64,000 nucleotides of DNA from UMGS1933 sp045593405. GTDB lineage: Bacteria > Bacillota > Clostridia > TANB77 > CAG-508. The DNA lies in assembly GCA_045593405.1 (NCBI GenBank), contig JAZNWN010000015.1, forward strand, positions 177,049-241,048, in the 5' to 3' direction. Shown piece by piece: positions 57,079 through 64,000 of this stretch; positions within the stretch are counted from its first letter, which is position 1, and every line of letters begins with the position of its first letter. The position numbers and the translations under genes were made by a program. Under the pieces are notes generated by a model, which was not told the origin of the DNA, searched no databases, and saw only the letters and a list, made by a program, of their open reading frames with translations.

Positions 57079-58176
57079 ATGAGTATACAATCTTTACTAA
57101 AGAACGAAGGAATAAGTGTTGTACGAGAATTAAATAGTAATGAAGTAAAGACAATAGCCAAGGACATTGCTATAAAGCTTTGTCTTGCTTTCCCTGAGCA
57201 TAATTTGTCACGTAGTGACTTATGTTCGGCTTTTTCTAAAGTAAAAATGTATCTAGCAAATCTTCCAAAGGATTTCTCTGGAGCAAAATATATTTTAGAT
57301 AGCAATTCCATTTACTTTAATAATGATTTACCTTTTGAAGATATTCCAAATACTGCCATGCATGAATGTATACATTTTATACAACATTATAATTCAGACT
57401 CTAAATTTGGTCTTTATACTTCCTCAAAAGGATTGGCTATAAATGAAGCATCCGTACAGCTAATGGCTTCTGAGGCAAATATGCATGAGACTGTTGATGT
57501 AAAATATTTTGATATATCCTTAACAACCAACACTCCTGATTATTATCCTTTAGAATGTGCCTTATTAAATCAAATCACTTATTTTACAGGCACTTACCCA
57601 CTATATAATAGTGTATTATTTAGTAATGATATCTTTAAAAACACTTTCACAACTAAATTTAATAAAAAGTTGTATTCTTTTATTACTAACAAACTAGATG
57701 AATTATTAAATTTAGAAAGCGAACTAAATTATTATGCCGAAGAATTAAGTTATGCTACTAAATCAAAAACTATTAATAATTTGAACAAACTAATTAACTA
57801 TAAGAAACAGAAAATAACCGCTTTATTTTTCCAAACTCAAAATCATATTATGAAATGCTGCTTTAATTATGAATTTAACAATATTAAAAGTTTAGAAGAT
57901 GTACATGACTTTAAAAACAAATTATATAATTATAAAAATATTATTGGATCAAATGGTAATTATTCTTTTTATAATGATTTTTACTGTTCTATGATGAATG
58001 CTATAGAAATTAAAAAGGATTATATAAAAGAACATGGTTCAATTTCCTTACCTTCAGAAGAGTCTTCTGCTTTAATAGTTATAGACAAAAATAAACTATC
58101 ATTTGTAAAAATTTTATTTAGAAAACTCAAAGAATTATTTAGAGCTGAAGTTAGTACGGATTATATAAATGAGTAA
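57079..58176 (+). CDS. Putative HExxH metalloprotease of unknown family
   Basis: 365 residues behind AAGGAG. The motif AMHECIHFIQH at about residue 96 has the HExxH zinc-site form, and NEASVQLMASE about 35 residues later could supply the third ligand, as in gluzincins. There is no signal peptide, so it is probably cytoplasmic. The second half is helical and Lys/Asn-rich without recognisable domains. It stands alone on the plus strand between mreD and rplL. Confidence 0.75.
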   Translation: MSIQSLLKNEGISVVRELNSNEVKTIAKDIAIKLCLAFPEHNLSRSDLCSAFSKVKMYLANLPKDFSGAKYILDSNSIYFNNDLPFEDIPNTAMHECIHFIQHYNSDSKFGLYTSSKGLAINEASVQLMASEANMHETVDVKYFDISLTTNTPDYYPLECALLNQITYFTGTYPLYNSVLFSNDIFKNTFTTKFNKKLYSFITNKLDELLNLESELNYYAEELSYATKSKTINNLNKLINYKKQKITALFFQTQNHIMKCCFNYEFNNIKSLEDVHDFKNKLYNYKNIIGSNGNYSFYNDFYCSMMNAIEIKKDYIKEHGSISLPSEESSALIVIDKNKLSFVKILFRKLKELFRAEVSTDYINE

Positions 58177-58179
58177 ATA

Positions 58180-58250
58180 TTTTTGGTTTTTGGTATTTTG
58201 TATTTCGTATTTAGATTTTTTCTCCTAAGAATCACACCAAACACATATCG
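58180..58250. repeat. Family E repeat
   Basis: TTGGTATTTTGTATTTCGTATTT and ACACCAAACACATAT, related to 175-240 and 63755-63845. Confidence 0.45.
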
Positions 58251-58275
58251 AATAATTAAATGTTTACCTAAACAC

Positions 58276-58312
58276 TAAAAAAGCACCTTGCTTAATACAA
58301 AGTGCTTTTTAT
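58276..58312 (-). terminator. Terminator of the rplJ-rplL unit
   Basis: AAAAAGCAC, loop, GTGCTTTTT just downstream of rplL. It marks a true operon end here, so rpoB is not simply distant but transcribed separately. Confidence 0.8.
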
Positions 58313-58324
58313 GTTTATAATAAA

Positions 58325-58699
58325 TTAAGCTAATTCAACAACTGCTCCAGCTGCTTCAAATTTTGCTTTCATATCTTCAGCTTCTTCTTTAGAAGCTCCT
58401 TCTTTAACTGTTTTAGGTGCTCCATCAACTAAATCTTTAGCTTCTTTTAATCCTAAACCTGTTATATCTCTAACAACTTTGATAACTTGGATTTTGTTTG
58501 CTCCAGCATCTTTTAATACAACGTTGAAAGATGATTTTTCTTCAGCTGCTCCTCCTGCAACTGCTCCACCAGCTACTGGTGCTGCAACTGCTGCTGCAGA
58601 TACTCCATATTTTTCTTCTATTCCTTTTACTAATTCTGATAATTCGATAACTGTTAAGCTATCTATTTCTTCTAACATTTTATCTGTTTTTTCACTCAT
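58325..58699 (-). CDS. rplL: 50S ribosomal protein L7/L12
   Basis: Stalk protein recruiting translation GTPases. 124 residues with an N-terminal dimer helix region (LEEIDSLTVIELSELVKGIE), an Ala/Gly hinge (VAAPVAGGAVAGGAAEE) and the C-terminal domain (FNVVLKDAGANKIQVIKVVRDITGLGLKEAKDLVDGAPK). The start follows AAAGGAGAG. Confidence 0.97.
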   Translation of the reverse strand: MSEKTDKMLEEIDSLTVIELSELVKGIEEKYGVSAAAVAAPVAGGAVAGGAAEEKSSFNVVLKDAGANKIQVIKVVRDITGLGLKEAKDLVDGAPKTVKEGASKEEAEDMKAKFEAAGAVVELA

Positions 58700-58774
58700 T
58701 TTTTATTCTCTCCTTTTATTTTTGATTTTTTATTCTGGCTATTAAGTTGCCACCTATTTTTTTTATTTATAAAT

Positions 58775-58890
58775 CGAAGCAAAATTGGTATATTGTGCAT
58801 TTTTTGAAACTATAAAACCGCAGTCGTACAAAAGCACGATGAGGATTTTATATGTTGATAAAAAATGTGCAAGATGCCGATTTTCATTCG
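58775..58890. repeat. 116-bp palindromic element (family D), copy 1
   Basis: Lies between rplJ and rplL. The ends CGAA...TTCG and the inner arms TTGCACATTTTTT / AAAAAATGCACAA, TATAAAATC / GATTTTATA and a GTAC-centred tip form one long interrupted hairpin. Copy 2 at 60985-61100 is nearly identical and the same length; copy 3 at 60429-60497 is a shortened form. Confidence 0.8.
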
Positions 58891-58892
58891 AT

Positions 58893-59393
58893 TTAAGCTT
58901 CAGCTTTTTGTGCTCTAACTTGATCCAATGCAACTGCCAATTTTGTAACATTTCCAAGTAATGCACCAGCAAGTTGTGCAATAAGAGTTTCTCTTGATGG
59001 TAATTTTGCTAAAGTAATTATTTCTTCTGTTGAAACTACTTTACCTTCAATTATTCCACCTTTAATTTTATAAGACTCATTTGCTTTAGCATACTCATAA
59101 ATTATTTTAGATGCTTCTAAATAGTCATCATATCCTAAGATAACTGCTGTTGGTCCTACTAATAATTCATCAAGACCTTCATAGTTACACTTTTGAAGAG
59201 CTCTTCTAGTAATGTTGTTTTTTATTACTCTATATTCTGTGTTTACTCCTCTTAATTTTGCTCTAACGTTAGTAACATCTTCAACATTTATACCTCTGTA
59301 GTCTGTTAAAAGTACAACTTTAGCTTGATTAATTTTTTCTGCTAATTCGTCTACTTCTTTAATCTTTTGATTTATAATTTTTTCACTTGCCAC
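58893..59393 (-). CDS. rplJ: 50S ribosomal protein L10
   Basis: Anchors the L7/L12 stalk to 23S rRNA. I choose the GTG at 59391-59393 (VASEKIINQKIKEVDEL), 8 bases after GGAGGTG, giving 166 residues; the frame also has an ATG six codons upstream. Family blocks: KVVLLTDYRGINVEDVTNVR, ITRRALQ, LLVGPTAVI, LPSRETLIAQLAGALLGNV. It is preceded by an L10 leader. Confidence 0.95.
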   Translation of the reverse strand: MASEKIINQKIKEVDELAEKINQAKVVLLTDYRGINVEDVTNVRAKLRGVNTEYRVIKNNITRRALQKCNYEGLDELLVGPTAVILGYDDYLEASKIIYEYAKANESYKIKGGIIEGKVVSTEEIITLAKLPSRETLIAQLAGALLGNVTKLAVALDQVRAQKAEA

Positions 59394-59544
59394 TTTCCAT
59401 TTCACCTCCATAAACCTTTTATAAATTTATATAATAAAATTAAAAAACGTATTAACATTTTCTAAGTAATAAATTACTAAGAAATTGTAACATTCGCATA
59501 TTTATCTTCTACAAAATTTCTTCCCTATGGTCGAAATTTCTTAG

Positions 59545-59648
59545 AATATAAAAAACTCTATTATGCCAAACGAGGCAATAATAGAGCTTTTATCTCTCAT
59601 TTTACCTCGGTAGGACTTATTTTTAGTGCCTACTGTCTTTGGCTAATT
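59545..59648 (-). promoter_or_regulatory. Ribosomal protein L10 leader with attenuator
   Basis: On the minus strand AGCCAAAGACAGTAGGCACT is followed by GTCCTACCGAGGTAAAATGAG, the conserved kink-turn signature of L10 leaders, then the terminator CTCTATTATTGCC / GGCATAATAGAG with a TTTTTTAT tail. When L10-L12 is in excess it binds this leader and favours termination before rplJ-rplL. Confidence 0.9.
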
Positions 59649-59658
59649 ATTCATTTTA

Positions 59659-60336
59659 TTATCCAATATATAAACTTGGTCCCATACTTGTTGATATTGC
59701 TATACTTTTTATGTATTGACCTTTAGCTGCTGCAGGTTTTGCTTTAATTATAGCTTCCATAACAGTTTCATAATTTTCTAGTAATTTGTCTGCTCCAAAA
59801 GAAACTTTTCCAAATCCTAAATGAATTATATTAGTTTTATCTAATCTATATTCAACTTTACCAGATTTAATTTCATTAATTGCTTTTGTAACATCCATAG
59901 TTACTGTTCCTGATTTTGGGTTTGGCATTAATCCTTTTGGTCCTAACACTCTACCTAATCTTCCTATTACACCCATCATATCTGGAGTAGCTACGATTAC
60001 ATCATAATCGAACCAATTCTCTTTTTCTATTTTTGGAACTAATTCTTCTGCTCCAACGAAGTCTGCTCCTGCAGCTTCTGCTTCTTTTGCTTTGTCTCCT
60101 TTAGCAAAAACTAAAACTCTTTTTGTTTTACCTGTACCATTTGGAAGTACTACTGTACCTCTTACTTGTTGGTCAGCTTGCTTTGAATCTACACCTAATC
60201 TTACATGTAGTTCTAAAGTTTCATCAAATTTTGCTTTAGGCATTGTTTGAATTACATCTAAAGCTTCTTTAGCTGTGTAAACTTTACTAGAATCAACTAG
60301 TTTTTCACACTCTTGATATCTTTTTCCTTTTTTCAT
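59659..60336 (-). CDS. rplA: 50S ribosomal protein L1
   Basis: L1 stalk protein, 225 residues. Blocks: [88 protein letters not shown] (in part), and C-terminal GPSLYIG-type end. AAAGGAGG precedes the ATG. Confidence 0.97.
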   Translation of the reverse strand: [225 protein letters not shown]

Positions 60337-60428
60337 TTAAAATCCTCCTTTGGTACTAACGAATACTTTTTGTACTCTCCCACTAAAAATTTATATCAAA
60401 TATAATTGATAACTAATTTTACTCTAAA

Positions 60429-60497
60429 CGAATTAAATTTATTATATTTTGCATTTTTATCGCAAGCGAAAATGTGCAAGATGATGATTTTTATTCG
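60429..60497. repeat. Short family D palindrome, copy 3
   Basis: Between rplA and rplK: CGAAT...ATTCG ends with TTGCACATTTTCGC / GCGATAAAAATGCAAA arms. It looks like an internal-deletion derivative of the 116-bp copies. Confidence 0.65.
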
Positions 60498-60504
60498 TTT
60501 ATAT

Positions 60505-60933
60505 TTATTCTGCTACAACTACACCCATAGAACGAGCAGTTCCAGCAACCATGCTCATTGCTGTTTCTAAAGAAGCTGCATTTAAATCTTCCATTTTTTG
60601 TTCAGCAATTGCTTTAACTTGGTCTTTTGTTATAGTAGCTACTTTATCTCTATTTGGTTTTCCAGAACCTTTTTCAATTTTAATTGCTTTTTTTATCAAA
60701 ACTGCTACTGGTGGAACTTTTGTTACGAATGTAAATGATTTGTCTTTATAAACAGTAATAACAACTGGTATTATCATACCTGGTTGATTAGCTGTTCTAT
60801 CATTAAATTCTTTAACAAATGCCATAATATTAACACCGCTTGAACCTAATGCTGGTCCTACTGGTGGTGCTGGTGTAGCTTTACCAGCTTCGATTTGTAA
60901 TTTAATTACGTTTGTAATTTCCTTCTCTGCCAT
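60505..60933 (-). CDS. rplK: 50S ribosomal protein L11
   Basis: 142 residues from the ATG at 60931-60933 behind GAAAGGAAG: MAEKEITNVIKLQIEAGKA, then PAPPVGPALGSSGVNIM, the GTPase-centre domain, and the C-terminal rRNA-binding domain to MSMVAGTARSMGVVV. Forms the GTPase-associated centre with L10-L12. Confidence 0.97.
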   Translation of the reverse strand: MAEKEITNVIKLQIEAGKATPAPPVGPALGSSGVNIMAFVKEFNDRTANQPGMIIPVVITVYKDKSFTFVTKVPPVAVLIKKAIKIEKGSGKPNRDKVATITKDQVKAIAEQKMEDLNAASLETAMSMVAGTARSMGVVVAE

Positions 60934-60984
60934 TTTTATACTTCCTTTCATTTTTTTAATTTATTATTTACCTTTTTTGTAAAA

Positions 60985-61100
60985 CGAAGCAAAATTGGTG
61001 CATTGTGCATTTTTTGAAACTATAAAATCGGAATCGTACAAAGGTACGATGAGGATTTTATATGTTGATAAAAAATGTGCAAGATACCGATTTTCATTCG
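60985..61100. repeat. 116-bp palindromic element (family D), copy 2
   Basis: Between rplK and nusG; almost identical in length and sequence to 58775-58890, with compensating changes near the tip (GTACGAT/ATCGTAC). Confidence 0.8.
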
Positions 61101-61103
61101 TTT

Positions 61104-61637
61104 TTAAATTTTTTCGACTTGGGCAAAATCTAACTCAATTGGTGTTTCTCTACCAAACATAGAAACTAAAACTTTAACCTTGCCTTTATCTTTATTGATT
61201 TCTTGTACAGAACCAATAAAACCTGTAAGTGGTCCATTTACAACTTTTACAGAATCATCAACATCATAATCAACATTTACAACCGTTACTTCAAATCCCA
61301 TGTTTCGTATTTCTTCTGTTGTAAGAGGAATTGGATCTGTTCCAGACCCTACAAATCCTGTAACACCTCTAGTGTTTCTTACTATATACCAAGATTCTTC
61401 AGTAACAATCATTTTTATTAGCACATAGCCTGGAAAAACCTTTTTTAAGTTTGTTTTTCTTTTTCCGTCTTTTATTTCTATTTGCTCCTCTAATGGAACA
61501 ACTATATCAAAGAAAAAGTCTTCTAATTCTCTGTTTTTTACTGTTTTTTCCAAGTCTGTTTTTACCTTGTTTTCATATCCTGAATAAGTATGTACCACAT
61601 ACCATTTTGGTTCTAATTTTTCTTCTACTTGAGACAT
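61104..61637 (-). CDS. nusG: Transcription termination/antitermination protein NusG
   Basis: About 177 residues from the ATG at 61635-61637. NGN domain with PKWYVVHTYSGYENKVKTDL and FPGYVLIKM, KOW domain with VKVVNGPLTGFIGSVQEI. Binds RNA polymerase and modulates pausing and Rho. Immediate downstream partner of secE. Confidence 0.97.
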   Translation of the reverse strand: MSQVEEKLEPKWYVVHTYSGYENKVKTDLEKTVKNRELEDFFFDIVVPLEEQIEIKDGKRKTNLKKVFPGYVLIKMIVTEESWYIVRNTRGVTGFVGSGTDPIPLTTEEIRNMGFEVTVVNVDYDVDDSVKVVNGPLTGFIGSVQEINKDKGKVKVLVSMFGRETPIELDFAQVEKI

Positions 61638-61664
61638 CAAAAAAGCCTCCTTTATTTTAAACCA

Positions 61665-61994
61665 TTATTCAACCACTATTTCATTGTTTGCTTCATTAAT
61701 CTCAATAGTAGTATTAGTATCTACTACTTCATTTGAAACTACAGCTTCATTACTACTTACTGAATTTTTGATAGCTGATTTTAAATAATTAATACCTCTT
61801 GTATTTAAAGTTTCAAACACTACATCCAAAACAAATACTATAACAGCTGTTACTACAACAATGAAAACAACAGCCATTGTACTTTTTACTAATTGTTTTG
61901 GAGTTGGCCAGATAACTTTTTTCAATTCTGCTTTAAAATCTTTGAAAAAGTGTCTTTTATTTTTATTATCTTTTTTTGCTGTTTCTTTAGCCAT
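61665..61994 (-). CDS. secE: Preprotein translocase subunit SecE
   Basis: 109 residues: a basic N-terminal part with FFKDFKAELKKVIWPTPKQLVKST, the SecE signature, then one membrane helix (MAVVFIVVVTAVIVFVLDVVF), and an unusual ~40-residue Asn/Glu/Val-rich acidic tail that most SecE lack. GGAGG precedes the ATG. Confidence 0.95.
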   Translation of the reverse strand: MAKETAKKDNKNKRHFFKDFKAELKKVIWPTPKQLVKSTMAVVFIVVVTAVIVFVLDVVFETLNTRGINYLKSAIKNSVSSNEAVVSNEVVDTNTTIEINEANNEIVVE

Positions 61995-62021
61995 TTTATT
62001 TCCTCCTAAAAATAGCTTGTT

Positions 62022-62186
62022 CTATTTTGTTTCTTTATGTGATGTTCTTTTTTTACAGAATTTACAATATTTAACTATCTCTAATCTGTCTGTGTTATTT
62101 CTTTTATTTTTGCTTGTCATGTAATTTCTTCTTTTACACTCTGTACATTCTAGTGTAATGTTTTCTCTTGGTCCTTTTGCAGCCAT
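62022..62186 (-). CDS. rpmG: 50S ribosomal protein L33
   Basis: 54 residues from the ATG at 62184-62186 behind GGAGGTGG: MAAKGPRENITLECTECKRR then NRLE-type middle and YCKFCKKRTSHKETK. Both CxxC pairs are present, so this is the zinc-binding C+ form. First gene of the rpmG-secE-nusG-rplK-rplA-rplJ-rplL run. Confidence 0.95.
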   Translation of the reverse strand: MAAKGPRENITLECTECKRRNYMTSKNKRNNTDRLEIVKYCKFCKKRTSHKETK

Positions 62187-62325
62187 TTTTAGCTCCACCT
62201 CCAACTTTGTTTTTACGGGTTTACGATGCGTTTTTTAAGCTATGCCCCTCATTTTAGAACATAGCTTATATACTTTACCATAATTTACTTAATTTGTCAA
62301 CGTTTTTTCAAGATTTTTCAAAATT

Positions 62326-62894
62326 TTATTTTTTCTTTTTTTGTACTGAATATCCAAATTTACCAACCTGTTTACCCATTGAAAAATATTTTCCATTTGC
62401 ATACGATATTAGATTACATTTTGTTATATCAAATGCTCCTTTTTCGTCTATATATTTTTCATCTGCATTTATTGCTAATACTTCTGCCATAAACATATGG
62501 TGGCTTCCGAAGTTCTTTAACTTCTTTTACTTTGCATTCTATTGAAACTGGGCTTTCTTTTATTCCTGGGCATTTAACAAGGTTCATTTTTTCTTTTGTT
62601 AGTTTCATTTCAAGAAACTTATCTACTTTTGCACCTGTTTTTACTCCGACACCAGTCTGTAGCATATGTCAACTCTTCAGTTGTTAAATTTATAACAAAT
62701 TCTCCAGTTTCCTTTATCAAATCATATGAATATCTTTCTGGCCTAACAGATATGTATACCATTGCAGGATTTGTATTTATAATTCCTGTCCATGCAACAG
62801 TTATTATATTTGATTTTTCCATTGTTCCACTCGACACCATTACCGCTGGTATTGGATATACAAATGTCCCTGGTTTCCATGTTACTTTTGACAT
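62326..62894 (-). CDS. Flavin reductase-like domain protein; two CGGA recoding sites
   Basis: FMN-binding split-barrel protein of the flavoredoxin/flavin reductase family. Opens KVTWKPGTFVYPIPAVMVSSG. Conventional reading gives two unrelated pieces. At 62646-62648 the frame reads TGT-CGG; skipping the C gives DWCGVKTGAKVDKFLEMKL. At 62507-62509 it reads CTT-CGG; skipping the C gives VKELGSHHMFMAEVLAINAD, with the conserved G-S-H-x-M-F-x-A-E-V block, and ends FGYSVQKKKK at a TAA at 62326. The restored protein is 188 residues, normal for the family. Two breaks of the same kind in one short gene are hard to explain by chance lesions. Confidence 0.9.
62507..62509 (-). other. CGGA recoding site 2 of the flavin reductase
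   Basis: In-frame CGG after CTT, fourth base A. Recoded glycine is that of the conserved GSH motif. Confidence 0.87.
62646..62648 (-). other. CGGA recoding site 1 of the flavin reductase
   Basis: In-frame CGG after TGT, fourth base A. Recoded glycine continues ATDWC-G-VKTGAKVDKF. Confidence 0.87.
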
Positions 62895-62904
62895 ATTATC
62901 TCCT

Positions 62905-63681
62905 CTATTCTCTTTCTCCTTTATGTTTTTCTCTCGTTTCTTTTTCTTGCATGTCCTTTACAATATTTCTAAGTTTTACAACTGCTGTTGCATCTGTACT
63001 ATCAAATACTAGAGAGTAATTGCTATTTGCTCTAACAGTATCTTGTAATTCTCTCCCTTCTTCAACTTTTTCAATAGAACCTATATATCCTCCACAATTT
63101 GTTTTTGTCATATTACTTTCATCTAATAAAGTATCAATAACAGCTGCTCTATAATCTGTATCAGTTTCCATTTTTTCAATATTAATGTGAGAAAATACTT
63201 TATACGCAGAAACTTCTCCGTTTTGATTTTCTCTTTCTACTTTATAATAAGGTAAACCTAACAAATCCTCCATTCCCATCCAATCAGTATATGTCAAAGT
63301 ACCAACTTGTGTTATTCTTGTACTACCAAAAATATATGTTTTTGACTCTTTTTCTGGAATTGCATTTACCCTTTTTACTTCATCTAATTCTAGGTTTACT
63401 AAATGACTTTTATCATATTCTCTAATATCTAAACCTAAAGCTTGTCTCATCATTATCTCTATTTCTTCTTCTGTAAAATGTTCCTTACCTGTTTCCTCAA
63501 TAAATTTTTTAAATCTTCTTTCTATTACATCTATTCTAGTTGTATATTCATTATAATTTCTTAAAAATTTTCTCATTTGTTTCATTCTTCTTTGTAAATT
63601 ATCAGTTGTAAGTCTTGAGTTACGTAATGTCATTTTCATTGCTTTTCCGTGTTCTTCAATAAATTCTTTATCTATCTCCAT
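62905..63681 (-). CDS. Hypothetical protein of unknown family
   Basis: 258 residues, no signal or membrane segment. The first ~110 residues are basic and helical (RLTTDNLQRRMKQMRKFLRNYNEYTTRI); the second half has a mixed alpha/beta character (YIFGSTRITQVGTLTYTDW, TNCGGYIGSIEKVEEGRE). It starts behind a weak GGAGG-like site and precedes the flavin reductase by about 10 bases, so the two probably share a transcript. I recognise no domain. Confidence 0.7.
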   Translation of the reverse strand: MEIDKEFIEEHGKAMKMTLRNSRLTTDNLQRRMKQMRKFLRNYNEYTTRIDVIERRFKKFIEETGKEHFTEEEIEIMMRQALGLDIREYDKSHLVNLELDEVKRVNAIPEKESKTYIFGSTRITQVGTLTYTDWMGMEDLLGLPYYKVERENQNGEVSAYKVFSHINIEKMETDTDYRAAVIDTLLDESNMTKTNCGGYIGSIEKVEEGRELQDTVRANSNYSLVFDSTDATAVVKLRNIVKDMQEKETREKHKGERE

Positions 63682-63754
63682 ATTTTTCCTCCAAAGTATA
63701 ATTTTTTTACATTTTATAATTTAATAAAGAAAAAAGCAAGAGGTTCAGGAGATT

Positions 63755-63845
63755 TTGTGTTTGGTTTTTTGTATTTGGTATTTTGTTTCTTATATATTAG
63801 TAAAAGATATTCTTTAAATTTTAATTTCTAAATACCAAATACATG
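63755..63845. repeat. Family E repeat
   Basis: GTGTTTGGTTTTTTGTATTTGG facing CTAAATACCAAATAC, the third occurrence of this AT-rich inverted repeat. Confidence 0.45.
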
Positions 63846-63885
63846 TCCTTTATGCCAAGAATTATTTCTATAACAATCAAAAAAA

Positions 63886-63912
63886 CACCTGTTTTTAGGT
63901 GTTCTTACGCAT
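63886..63912 (-). terminator. Terminator of the ribosomal RNA unit
   Basis: On the minus strand AACACCT-AAAAAC-AGGTGTTTTTTT, just past the 5S rRNA. Confidence 0.8.
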
Positions 63913-63919
63913 AAAAAAA

Positions 63920-64000
63920 CTGGCAACTTCCTATCTTACCAGCAGGGTAACCCGCAAGTATTGTCGGCATGTACGAGCTTAACTTCTGTGTTCGGTATGG
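63920..64000 (-). rRNA. rrf: 5S ribosomal RNA (3' part, runs off the window)
   Basis: The reverse complement contains CCATACCGAACACAGAAGTT, the 5S helix III-loop signature, and continues to a 3' end near 63920 followed by a terminator. The 5' part and the rest of the rRNA operon lie beyond the right edge. The 3' boundary is approximate. Confidence 0.88.

Noticed and set aside
58763..58981. Small open frame across the rplJ end
   Set aside because: It lies in the family D palindrome and overlaps the real end of rplJ in another frame, without a ribosome site.

Overview
The window comes from a very AT-rich, spore-associated Clostridia-type Firmicute, most likely an uncultured gut lineage. The evidence is the classic ylxM-ffh-rpsP-khpA-rimM-trmD-rplS operon, mreBCD/mrdA/minC, cwlD, two CotF-like spore coat proteins, trmFO, mecA, ftsH and fhs, together with strong AGGAGG Shine-Dalgarno sites. 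I cannot name the species.

Layout: 244-3927 rpoB; 4.4-7.0 kb an unknown anchored protein and an L,D-transpeptidase; 7.2-11.3 kb the ffh/trmD/rplS operon; 11.5-19.2 kb a coiled-coil protein, trmFO, fhs, cwlD, a GGDEF protein and an Ig-like membrane protein; 19.5-37.7 kb three very large surface proteins, two tRNAs, a structured RNA, a D-Ala-D-Ala carboxypeptidase, an M18 aminopeptidase and an SDR; 38-41.2 kb leuS and two glycine tRNAs around a small membrane peptide; 41.3-50.5 kb DUF2207 and YdcF-like proteins, ftsH, tilS, a foreign-looking small gene, mreC, mreB and radC; 50.7-58.2 kb mecA, an M23 peptidase, coat proteins, minC, mrdA, mreD and a putative metalloprotease; 58.3-62.2 kb rplL-rplJ-rplA-rplK-nusG-secE-rpmG; then a flavin reductase, an unknown protein and the 3' part of a 5S rRNA. 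The normally continuous rplL-rpoB junction is split by about 54 kb.

Main discovery: eight conserved genes (ffh, trmD, mreB, a D-Ala-D-Ala carboxypeptidase, an M18 aminopeptidase, an L,D-transpeptidase twice, a CotF-like coat gene and a flavin reductase twice) each appear frameshifted. At all ten sites the break is the same event: an in-frame CGG codon whose C must be skipped so that the next three bases, GGA (9 of 10) or GGT (1 of 10), are read as a glycine that fits the family. Scanning every other gene by eye, I found in-frame CGG only once, in a small gene of foreign composition. The window also encodes an unusual glycine tRNA (41140-41213) whose anticodon loop reads CTTCCGA, so UCCG is available to pair with the four bases CGGA, and whose anticodon stem is disrupted by a U-C mismatch. 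I propose that CGGA is a natural four-base glycine codon in this organism, decoded by this tRNA. Genes listed below as carrying CGGN sites are therefore annotated as intact, not as pseudogenes.

The second theme is dense small repeats: a GC-rich palindromic family in most intergenic gaps (once inside trmFO in frame, once in the loop of a terminator), three copies of a ~180-bp MITE-like element with terminal inverted repeats, two copies of a ~120-bp element, and a 116-bp palindrome repeated inside the ribosomal protein operon.
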